From contig JALGQZ010000004.1 in assembly GCA_023105745.1 (NCBI GenBank), positions 63,771,112-63,835,111 on the forward strand: a DNA stretch of 64,000 nt, written 5' to 3'. Shown here piece by piece: positions 38,724 through 49,000 of this stretch (position 1 is its first letter; the number at the start of each line of letters is the position of its first letter). Origin of the DNA: Austropuccinia psidii (taxonomy: Eukaryota; Basidiomycota; Pucciniomycetes; Pucciniales; Sphaerophragmiaceae). The position numbers were made by a program, and so were the translations under genes. Below the pieces are notes generated by a model that was given only the letters and a program-made list of their open reading frames with translations, was not told the DNA's origin and searched no databases.

Positions 38724-40533
38724 TGTAAGGTGTGGATATGAAAATTTGATTAAAAATCAAGTACTTTTCCTGTCCTCAAAATTTGTATAAGGTAAAAATC
38801 AATTAAAAATAGTAAGAAATATTATTTTTAAGTGAAAACACGCCAATTTTCATTGTTTATAACTTTATTAGTATAAAACAATAATATTATAAAGATTTAT
38901 TGTTTTACCAACAATACTCTACAAGAGATATTTAAGGCTACAAACGAAATTTCTTTAAGAGCAATTTCAATTGGAATTAATTGAGCAAAGAACTGCAAGC
39001 AATTAATTAAAGAAAAAGGTCTTTAAAAAGAATATTAAAGAGAAAACACGCCCAAAAGTGACCAGAGTGAATTTGGAAACAAAGTGTCAAAGTTTACAGT
39101 GATGAAAGATGCTTTAATTCACTTTTGGGGTGGTTCAGGGGTAAAAATGATTATAAGAGTTACAAACAATGATTATAATGATTTTTTCACGTGGTTAAAA
39201 GGATCAAAATTATTTAAAAATTGTGGTTGGAATCTTTTATTGATTGGTTTAACAGTGTTTAAACTAATTATAAAAGGAAAAGATTCTAACATGAAGAGGA
39301 AAGTGGGGCAAAGAAGACATTCTTTTATAGCCATCAATTTTCTTACTCAAAAAGTAAGGCTTACTCTTGTCAAGCGTGAAAAACAATCTGACAACAGAAA
39401 AGTCAATTATGGCATCATTGAACCCTGGTTTAGACCAAAAAAGGGCTGGTTTAAGCCATTTTTAGCCATTTTAGACCCTTAAATCAGCCATTACTATAGC
39501 AATACCTGGTATAGAGCCTTCAAAACACGTCATAATGTGTGTAAGAGACGTAGAAACCAGTTAAAACTGTTTTTACTATAATTGTTTTATCTTAAGGGTA
39601 GTTTTACCCTCTTGGCAACAGCTAAAACTACCCCAGTTGGTATCAAAACCTCATCATCAATTGAGTCCACAGACCCTGTAACTCAATTCCAGGCCAAAAG
39701 TGATTAACCTTTGCATGAATTTTGACACCACACACCTGTCAGCAAGGATTTTGGGTGTCTAGCTCCCCCTTAGAGCTGGAGTTCCTTTTCCCCCCCAAAT
39801 TTAATCTTTCCAATTTATTTTTCCTTTAATTCCTCATCATGTATTATACTTTTAATTTACATATGTAATTCAATTGAGTTGTACAGTTCAATACAGTAAT
39901 AATTGATACCTCATATGTAATTCAAAGTTCACTTATGTAATACACGCACACATTTTGACATTTCAATTGAATTCAATTGAAAATACTTTAATTCCTCATA
40001 ACTTCTAAAATATACACAACACCTCAATTTCAACACAGTTTTTGGTGATTAACACTACATGTGATGTGAGTTAAATTAAAGTTTTGAGGACTTTCAATTT
40101 TCATACAGAAAATACTAAAAAATTAATTTAAGCTTATTTAGAGTTGAGTTACAAAATACTCACTCAGAGGTGACCCCACCTGATTTTTTATGAGGAATCC
40201 AATGGTGAAATAATTTTTATATGTTTATTTATTGTATAAAAAGTTATAATAATTTTTATTTAACTTTTTTCCAAATTTATTTATTTTTTTACAATTTTGT
40301 TAAAAATTCATTTTTACTAAATTTTTTTCAAGTATAAATGTAATTTTATAATTCCAAAATTTAATGTAATTTTATTTTTAAATTGTAATTAAATTTTTAA
40401 TTTTCAATATAACTTTATATTTATATTTTGATTTTTATTTTAATAATATAAATAAATTTATTTTATTTATATTTATATGTTAATTTTGTATTTGTGGTCT
40501 TTTGGGTATATGAAATTACCTCTAAGGCTCACA
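38724..40533 (-). repeat. TE4 3' LTR (1810 bp)
   Basis: On the plus strand it runs TGTAAGGTG...AAGGCTCACA and matches 59323-61112 and the TE1 LTR. The plus-strand frame at 39084-39482 inside it is a by-product of the repeat and is partly shared by the other LTR copy. Confidence 0.93.
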
Positions 40534-40545
40534 TTCCCTCCCCCT
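40534..40545 (-). other. TE4 polypurine tract
   Basis: On the minus strand AGGGGGAGGGAA lies directly before TGTGAGCC of the LTR, the expected place for plus-strand priming. Confidence 0.75.
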
Positions 40546-40556
40546 AAAAAAGAATA

Positions 40557-41749
40557 TTACTTTGTAATATTGGTATTTCTAGTGTGTCTGAATCTCCTGA
40601 GGAGTTTGGTAGCTTCTGGTATATCTTTTTCTTCTAACCATTCATCCTCACAAGTTGGGTCACTGTACCTAACAAGGTATTCCCTTAATTTTTTGGTTCT
40701 TAATTTTCTTTCTTTAAGAAATTTGGTAATTTTCTTAGTACCAGATGTCTCAATAGGAGGTATAACTTGGGGAATCTTATTCCTCAAGGGAAATTTCTCA
40801 GCATCACTAGATTTATATGGCTTTATCAAGCTCACTGGAAATGTAGGATGCTTATTGCTAAGTTCTTCAGATAACTCTACTTCAACAGCATTTTCTCCAT
40901 GGAGGGCCTTAATCACAAAAGGTCCTGTAAAGGAGTCTTTCAGCTTTTTACATCCTTTGATGTTATTGAAGTTAGTGGTGAATACAAGAACTAGGTCCCC
41001 CACTTTGAAATCTGGAGTTGCATGTGATTTATCCCATTTGTCTTTAGAATATGCAAAAGAGTCTTCCATGCACCTTACTGCATGCTCTCTAGCTTTGTCT
41101 AGCATTCCTTTGAAGCTAGCAGCTGTGGGATGTATTTCAATTAAATCTTTCCTCAAGGAATCTTGGGGTAATTTGGGGTTCCATCCTTTTTCTAGAATAG
41201 CAGGAGTTTGATTGGTACTGGCATGGATTGATGTTTTATATGCTAATTCCAGTGCTGGTAACAGAGTACACCAATCATGGGTAAATCCATCACAATCTTT
41301 GAATTCAAGGCCATATGCACAAAATCTTCTCACCATGTCCTCTAAGGTTTGGATCATCCTTTCAGCCAGGCCATCAGTTTGTGGGTGGTAGGCTGTAGAG
41401 AAAGACAGTTTAGTGCCAAATAATTGGTGAAGATTTGTCCATGGTGCTGAAGTGAATTTGGGATCCCTATCACTAATGATATTTGTAAATATCCCAGTCC
41501 ATGACACTACTCTATTCCATATCAGAAGAGCTGTATCCATGGCTGTATCATCCTTGTGACATGGTAAAAAGATTGGAGTTTTACTGAATCTGTCCACAAT
41601 TACTAGGCAAGCATTATAACTTCTGTCACCTCCTGGTGGTAGGCCAGTTACCCAATCCATATGGACAATTTCCCAAGGTCTGCTTGGTTCTTGGATTTTT
41701 ATCATATTTCCAAGTCTCTTACAAGTGGATTTATTTGCCTTTTGGCATC
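40557..41749 (-). pseudogene. TE4 pol, 3' part: integrase core and chromodomain
   Basis: Continuation of TE4 gag-pol beyond the TE3 insertion. It resumes within the zinc-binding region (CQKANKSTCKRLGN) and runs without a stop to 40557. Visible: integrase catalytic Asp in HMDWVTGLPPGG, second Asp in [10 protein letters not shown], Glu in [13 protein letters not shown], then the C-terminal GPFVIKALHG module and a chromodomain-like end (EYLVRYSDPTCEDEWL...RRFRHTRN). It is cut off from its start by 12.4 kb of TE3 in opposite orientation, so it is not expressed as part of TE4 pol. The plus-strand frame 40477-41211 is its shadow. Confidence 0.9.
41745..41749. repeat. TE3 target-site duplication, left copy
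   Basis: GCATC before the LTR; the right copy at 54130-54134 reads GAATC. One base differs. The left copy keeps the integrase Cys codon, while the changed base in the right copy turns the same Cys codon into Phe. Confidence 0.8.
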
Positions 41750-43078
41750 TGTGAGCCTGTGAGGTATGTATAACATACCCATAAGGCCACAAATGATTTT
41801 ATAAACAGCTAATTTTGTCTTAAACAGACTTTTTAGTTGAAATTAAAATAAAAAATAACAATAAATAAGTATAACTTTATTTTGGATAAACAAAGTTATA
41901 AATATTATGTCATTTTTGGATTCTACACCAAAAATAACCTAGGGTACATCCATAAGGTGTTATACCCAAAAACACTTATTTCTTGTGTTATTAGAAGATT
42001 TAAGAATCTCACAGTACTAATGTAACTTTTTTAACATTTTTTTAAAATTGTTAAATTTAATCTTAAATAAGCTTAAATATAAAGTTGCATAAGGTTAATT
42101 CAAACTTACCAAAATTTTAGTTAAAATTGAGGTGTGGTGTGTATTTACTGAATTGGCTAAGGATCTGACATACAGAATGTAAATCCTGCATGAGCTCAAT
42201 TTAAAAGGGTTTAAAGCCATGGTATGGCTTTAAATAAATAAAAGGGCAAAATCCACACAAAAAGGTGGGACAAAGGAAAAAGACCAAATAGAGCTGGGGT
42301 ACCCAACTTTTTGGATCTGCAATGATTCAATTAAGGTTGTCCACCTGTATTGGAGGATTTTCAACCTTATTTAAACTTTAAGATTAGACTTTGATCCAAC
42401 CTTAAGGTTTGAACTGGTTTTATCCCAATTTAGACAGGAATTTCAAGCTGCCAAAGGGTAAATCCCAATATGCAGGCTTGAAATCAAGGTTTTAAGAACT
42501 ATCAAAGCTTAATAAAGCTTAAAACTTTAAAGTTACAAGCATCAAAACCTTATCAAAAGCTAAGGTTTGGTGTGTATTGCTATTTTACGTGGAAAAATAG
42601 CAATAACTTTAAAAATTCATTAAAAATCCAAATCTTAATGGATTTGCTTGAACATTTCACACAGCTTATAATTTAATATTATCTATATATAAATCAAATT
42701 TTAAGTATCTTTTATAAATAAATTTCCTGGGTAAATAGCCTGGAAATTTACTCTTTTAATTAAGCTTAAAGAAAATTATGATTTCTTTAAAAATTAATTA
42801 AAAATTGAGTTTAAGAGATTTCTGCTTGAAACTCTATTTTTAAGTTGTTCATGTGATGAACTTTAATATAAATAAGTTTATTTATATTAAAAACTTAAAA
42901 TAATTAGTTTAAATGAGGATTAAAGTTACATGGAGTTAAGAATAACACTGGTAACTTTAAATTGGAATTAAAAACAAGTTGCCTTAAGTTAAGAACTTTG
43001 TTTTCAAGTATGGTTTTTCAGTTTTGACCTGAGCACGCCCTCTATATTCATTATTAATCATGAGAGCTGCTCTGAAGA

Positions 43079-43087
43079 CATAAAAAG
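43079..43087 (+). promoter_or_regulatory. TATA-like box in TE3 5' LTR
   Basis: CATAAAAAG upstream of a pyrimidine-rich stretch; the same box is in the 3' LTR near 53290. A donor-like AAACAG/GTAAAG follows at 43153/43154. The solo LTR lies downstream of both. Confidence 0.4.
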
Positions 43088-43331
43088 AGTCTTTTCATCA
43101 CTGTTTTTGCCCATCACTCATTATCAATCCAATCATATTAGAAATTTAAACAGGTAAAGTTTTATTATTTATAAAATCTTATTATTAAAGTAATTCTTAA
43201 GTTATTTTATTCTTTATTAATTGTAAATTAAAGAATTGAAGTCATAGAATTCAGATTATTGTTGTAATCACCAATAATATATTTTATATTATAAAATTTT
43301 CATCGTAAATATCTTTTAAAATCCACAAATT

Positions 43332-43336
43332 CCTCT
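43332..43336. repeat. Solo-LTR target duplication, left copy
   Basis: CCTCT; repeated at 44759-44763. The unoccupied site is CCTCT at 53544-53548 in the 3' LTR. Confidence 0.85.
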
Positions 43337-44758
43337 TGTCAGGTTGAGTCTATATTGAAGTGGTAATAAGGGTATTTACAGCTAGAATTATGACTGTGAC
43401 ACGTAGAAAACTGATTTAAAATAAGGGTTTTGGGTTTTAAAGATGATTTATAATATAATTAAGGGGTTCTACTATTGGATAATAGTGGTGGTGAACGCTA
43501 TTGAGAACCCAGGGTGCAATCTTACCAGTTGGGTTACTATAATAAGAGTTACAATAATTAAATATATAATTATACCTGTTTATTACCCAAGAGTAAAACT
43601 GTTTTTGACAGTTTACTACATAGGGTATTCAAGAGCAGGATGAGGAGACAATTCTGGCTGTGAAAAGCCTCCTTTTTATCCTGAAATGGGGTGGAAAGGG
43701 TGCTAGACCTTTCCACGTAGAGGAAGTGAAGATTTTTTCACTTTCTAGTACTGGCTTGTGGTTTGCAAACAGCCTGTATAGCCTGTATTGGGCTCATATG
43801 TGGTTTTGAAACCACATCTGGGCGGTTTTCACCAATACAGGGTGAAAATTTTCATCTGGGGACCTCACAGCCTGATTCTGACGTGTATGACGCATAGAAT
43901 TCTGTACAGAAACTGTATGGGACCCCAGTATTGACTGACATATGAGGTATTTAAGTAAAAACATGCTTCTTTGTCTATTTGACACCTCATATTCATGATT
44001 ATGGGATATTATCCCATGGTAAGGCTGTATATGACAGCAGGTGGGATTTTAACCTTAAGACAGCCATAACTTTGTCAATTCTTGAGATATCAACCTCAAA
44101 ATTGGTTCAGTGTGTATCCCTGTATGTGCTCTACACAATGGTACCTCATTTGATATGGGTATCATTAAATATGGCAAAGTTATCCCATGTACAAGATTTT
44201 TGTACATTTGCGTGTTTTAGGCAAAAAGCTGTATTGAGCTTGTTTGCCCCATAACTTCTGCAGTAGTTGAGATATGAGGAAGTGGATGACACCATCAGAT
44301 AGCCCTGATTGGGCTCTTTCCAAAAAGACCCCACTTCAGGTATCCCACACTAAAACTGTAGAAGTTAGTTGAGAGGTGAATGTTTTGTTCACCCTTATTT
44401 GGCCTGAAATTGACCATAACTCCTAGAATATTGGTGCTAGCTCAGTTTGGCTGGTACCATTGGATAGCCCTGGCTTAGAGATTCATTTTGAGTACCCATT
44501 TGATGGGGTTAAGCCTCTACTTCTAGATTTTAGATGAGAGGTGAAAATTAAGGTTTATGCTCAGCAATAACTTTGTTATTTCTAGTCCTATGGTGATGGG
44601 ACTTATATTTTCAGGAAGAGGTGAGTTTACTCTTTCTTTTGATACCTTTTGAGCTTATTTGGCTCAGCTCCATATTTTGGTGGTATCTTGGCTGTACCAT
44701 TGGTTTATGGTATTTTGGCTGTCATGCTTGTGCTCTGGTTTTGAGTCACAGGCTGACA
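43337..44758 (+). repeat. Solo LTR (1422 bp) of another family, nested in TE3 5' LTR
   Basis: Begins TGTCAGG and ends CTGACA, an inverted TG...CA pair, and is flanked by CCTCT on both sides. The 3' LTR of TE3 shows the same site empty, which fixes both ends to the base. It is less AT-rich than the surroundings and has no long reading frame; frames at 43979-44254 and 44621-44848 are not protein-like. It shares no visible sequence with the LTRs of TE1-TE4. Orientation cannot be told from the ends; plus is nominal. Confidence 0.85.
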
Positions 44759-44763
44759 CCTCT
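44759..44763. repeat. Solo-LTR target duplication, right copy
   Basis: CCTCT, as at 43332-43336. Confidence 0.85.
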
Positions 44764-45351
44764 TAAAAACTCTTTAATCTTAAATTTTATCATAAAAAGT
44801 TGTTTTATCCTTAAAATTATTGATTTTAGACGTGTTTTTAACTTATAATCATTATTTAATATAATAACTGTTGTTGTTTAACTTGTTGTATTAAATAAAT
44901 ATTATAAGTAAGTTTTCTCTAAAGTTCTATATTTTTTTTATCTAGTATTAGTTTTTTTTATATAGAATTTTATTCTATAAGAATTATTTCTGCACAGTGT
45001 GTGTTATAATTCTTTTATAAATAATATTTATATTATTTATAAGTGTTTAATATTCATATTTCCACGTGTAATTGTCTCATTAAGAGATTTACAATTCTTA
45101 GTGTTATAACTGTCAGTGACTATAACAATAATAGAATAATTATAATTTATCATAATTATTATATTTTTTATTATTATTATATTTTGATAATAATAATAAT
45201 TAAATTTATTCTTTTATATAATTATTTTCAATAATTATATTTAAATTTGTGGCTATAATATTGTATTTTATTATATATTTCTATTGAGGGCAGTCATAGT
45301 ACTCTTGATTTTGTTACTATTATCAAGAGTTTCATAGACAAACCTTAAATT

Positions 45352-45368
45352 TGGGGACCTGGCCGTGA
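45352..45368 (+). other. TE3 primer-binding site (putative)
   Basis: TGGGGACCTGGCCGTGA, two bases after the LTR, near-identical to the TE2 site. Confidence 0.6.
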
Positions 45369-45886
45369 TTTGAAACCAATTTTTGGGACATAAATTATAT
45401 TCTTGACCTTATTTTACTGTTTTTTGACGTAAAATTGCCATATTTATCTTAATATTGGCTTTTTTGGGACTTATCCCTTATAAATAATCTTTATAATATT
45501 AATAAAGTTATTTTCTTCTTAAGAATATTGTTTGAAACAATATACTATTGAGTGACTTGGAATAAATTTCTTTTGTCTAACTAGTGGATTTTTCACATCA
45601 CAGACTTGAAATTTATTCTTTGAGTTATTCTAGTATAAAGTGAATAATAATACAATTTTGATTAATTAACTTGTTAATTGCATAATTATTATTTCTTTAA
45701 AGAGAATAATAAATCTTTAAAAATAAAAATCTTTACTAAAAACCATTTTTTTTTATCTTAGACATTTTTCTTTCTTTTTGACGTAATTTGCAATAAATTA
45801 CATTAAAACAACTTTATTTAATAAGTTGAGTTTATAAGTTATTTTTATTATTTGATAAAATAACTTAAATTTTTAATTTTCTCTAG
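45369..45886 (+). other. TE3 untranslated leader
   Basis: AT-rich spacer ending in TTTTAATTTTCTCTAG, an acceptor-like site. No frame seen. Confidence 0.4.
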
Positions 45887-46003
45887 TGTCTTCCATCAGA
45901 GAAAATTCTTTGGATTCTGAAACCTCAGAGTCCAGTATTGAAATTCAAACCAGTCCAGCACCAAGGGGTTTGATAACCAAAGAGCCCTTTAAAGGTCCTG
46001 CAG
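45887..46003 (+). other. TE3 leader segment (putative symmetric exon)
   Basis: A 117-nt open segment between CTCTAG and a donor-like CAG/GTGAAT. Phase 1 in (TG TCT TCC) and phase 1 out (GCA G). The peptide includes SETSESSIEIQT, similar to SPESEDSIEVKV in TE2. No ATG inside. An acceptor at 46265-46266 (GCTGTTAG) would join it in frame to the +1 ORF by removing a 263-nt intron that includes the gag start. Confidence 0.45.
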
Positions 46004-46051
46004 GTGAATTGAATTCAATTTTACTCTATTTTTTATTCAAATTGACGTGAA

Positions 46052-49000
46052 ATGACTCCTACTAGAAGTGGAAGCAACTACTCCATCCAATCAAATGGAT
46101 CTGGACCAGGACATTCCAGCCACAAATCCAAAAGGCAAGAATGTCTTCCCAGAGGAGAGGCACAAATGGAGGATGCCAGAACTTCCACCAGTTCCCAAAG
46201 GTTAGCCAGCACCTTTAAACCTCTCATTGAGAGTCCAGAAGCTGACATAACTGCTATTGCTGTTAGACCTGAACCATTTCCAACAAGCAGCCGTGGAGAT
46301 TTATCAATCTCAATGGAAGAACTGGTTCTTGGTGTCAAAACAACAAGAGTTGGAACTTCTCCCAAGTCTTTGGATAGGCACCATGAACTCTTGTCTTCAA
46401 GTGAAGAAGTTCACGGGGCCAGAAAAGACAGAAGACCTTCTGATGGGTTGGACACCCATGTCTGTCAAAGGACAAGTCCAACAGATAAAAGCTTGGTTGA
46501 AAAACAAAAGCATTTTATCAGAGGATCAGAAGAAGACGTTGGCCCAAGGCAAGGAAACCAGCCCAGTGGAAGCTCCTCAAGCATCCACCAGCAAAAATCC
46601 ACCTCAACAAGTGCCAAACAAGCCCAAACAAGCCCAAAAAACCAACCAGAAGGGCAAGCAAAAGGCAAAGGGAAAGGCAAAGCCTTACCCTCAGAATTAC
46701 AGAATCCCAAAGAAGGAAAAGACAGCCATGGACAATGTGTTCAATATGGAAAGAACCTTGATGGAATTCAAAAACAAGGAGGAGCAAAGATTGAATCAAT
46801 CTTTCCCAAAGAAATAGATCTTGTAAAACTTGTAACTCACTTTGAATCTTGTAATAAAGAAATTATGGCAAAATTTAAAGCATTTGATTATGTCCAACAG
46901 AAGTTGGGTAATGAGATATTAAAAGTGAAAGAACAACAAAAGACTATTATTGGCCTTGAAAATGTTAATGAAGACAATATTGTGTCTTTGACGCAAATTT
47001 GTGAAAGACTTGAGTCTAAAGTTACCTTACTCAATCAACCAGATGAGAACTCAATTTCTTTTATAACTGGACAGTTAAGAGAATTGAAAATACAAGTTCA
47101 AAACTTGGAAAATTCTACTGGTCACAATGCAGCTCTTTTTCAAGAACAATTGGAAAAAAGTGATAAAGCAAGACTTGAATTGAAAGAAGACATTCAATCA
47201 AGTATTAATAATATATCACTAAAAAATGAATTGCCAAGGCAATCCACACCAATTCTTGACAGAAATGTTCTTAACTTGAATAATGATTTACATCATACAG
47301 TTTCAAGTCATGATGTGGAAACTGCTTGCAATTTTAAGGACATTCCAAGATTAGAGGAATGGCCAACCTTCAGTGGTGAAGGAGAATATAATCATATGGA
47401 ATTTATGAAAACAATTGATATGTTCAAAGAAGACTTTAACATACCAGATGAATACATAAGTGCCAGATTACACTCATTATTTACCAAATCAGGAAAGAAA
47501 TGGTATTATAAAATGAGACAAGACCATGGTAAACATTCTTGGCCTTGGTGGAAAGAACAAATTATTTCCAAATGGGCAAGTGATTCCTGGAGAGTTAGAA
47601 TGGAAAATTCTTTTGAAGAAGCCATTTTTAATATTGAGAGGGACAGGCCCATGACTTGGTTTCTTAAACAGAAGGACAGGTTAACTGCCCTTCATCCTGA
47701 TATGTCTGAAACAATGGCACATAAAAGAATATTAAGAAAATGTGGCGGTGACCTTGAGCATGCTATAAGAAGCAGATGTATTGAGCCTTGCTCTACAGAA
47801 GATTATATCAATGCTATGGAGGACATCACTACTAGAACAAAAATTGGAAGAAATTGGTCCAAAACCCCAATAGACAACAAGACTAGTGGGAAACCAATTT
47901 CAAAACCAAATAAACCACATGACAGACCTTCTTTGAAATGTCATAAATGTGGAAGCACATCTCATTTGGCAAACACTTGTCCAAAAAAGACAAGAGTCAA
48001 TGAGATAAATGTTGAAAAAGTGGAAGACACAAAAGAAACTGATGTATCTTTACATGAAAGTGATTCTGGGCCTTCAGAAGAAGAAGAAGTATCAGAAGAA
48101 CTTAGTATAGAGAACATTAATGTCTCTTTTGAGGTCACTGAGGTACATACTCACTTACCACAGTATGGTGATGAATGTATGGATCTCATACATGTGCAAG
48201 ATGCCAAGATGGAAAAAACCAAACCTGCCAGAGGTAAAGGTTACACAGCTGGGTCATCTTGTATCACTAATATTGTGATAAATAACACAGAAGCCAAGAT
48301 ACATCTTGACTCAGGTGCTTTTTGGAATTGTGTTGGAAAAGATTATCTTGACAAAATTTATACCAATTGGCAAGACAAATTAATGCCAATTGAAGGTATA
48401 ACATTCAGCAGTGCTAGCCAAAATATGCACCCTTTGGGTATATTTGAAGCAGCAATCATATTTCCTCATCCTGCAGGAAGTATAAGACTGAAAGTTGGAA
48501 TTGTTGTTATGAATAATTGTACTTCACAACACTTTATACTTGGGAATGATTATCTCAATATTTATGGTATTGATATTAATAATCATAAAGACAGGTATTT
48601 CACTATAGGGGAAAACAAAAGACAAAAATTTGCTTTTCCTCTAGAAAAAAGAGAAATTAATGTCATTAAACAAGTAAAAAATGTTAATAAGGAAAAATTT
48701 GTATCAAGTCAATTAATTGAAGCACAAATTAGTCCTGAGTTAACACTGGAAATGAAGGAAGAGCTTATTGAAATTTTATTTCAGTACAGGGAAGCCTTTG
48801 CTTCAGATAATGAACCACTTGGGGCTATAAAAGGCCATGAGGTGGACATTATGCGTAATGTGGAAAGGCCTTATCTGCCACTATTAAGAAGACCAGCTTA
48901 CCCAGCTAGCCCTAGGGCTAGAGAAGCATTAGAAAATCATATTAATGAACTAATGAAACTGGGAGTCCTTAGAAAAGTTGGACACAATGAGGAGGTAGAA

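Larger units (their letters stand above)
41750..45349 (+). repeat. TE3 5' LTR, split by a solo LTR
   Basis: Begins TGTGAGCCTGTGAGG; ends CCTTAAA where the 3' LTR ends CCTTACA, one base off the TG...CA rule. The stretch 43337-44763 is absent from the 3' LTR (51943-54129) and is explained by the inserted solo LTR and its duplication. Without it the length is 2173 bp against 2187. Elsewhere the two copies differ only at scattered bases and small indels. Confidence 0.92.

Noticed and set aside
39084..39482. 132-codon plus-strand frame, similar to 59748-60062
   Set aside because: Lies within the TE4 LTRs in antisense; not open in the same form in the TE1 LTR (stop codons near 2580-2600), so it is repeat DNA rather than a gene.
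40477..41211. 244-codon plus-strand frame
   Set aside because: Antisense of the TE4 integrase/chromodomain frame; hydrophobic leucine-rich composition typical of a reverse-strand shadow.
43979..44254. 91-codon frame, and 44621-44848
   Set aside because: Inside the solo LTR; no start context, domain or conserved partner to compare.
43332..44763. Microhomology deletion in the TE3 3' LTR as the cause of the length difference
   Set aside because: The extra DNA has TG...CA ends with an inverted TGTCAG/CTGACA pair and a 5-bp duplication, which a solo LTR insertion explains better.
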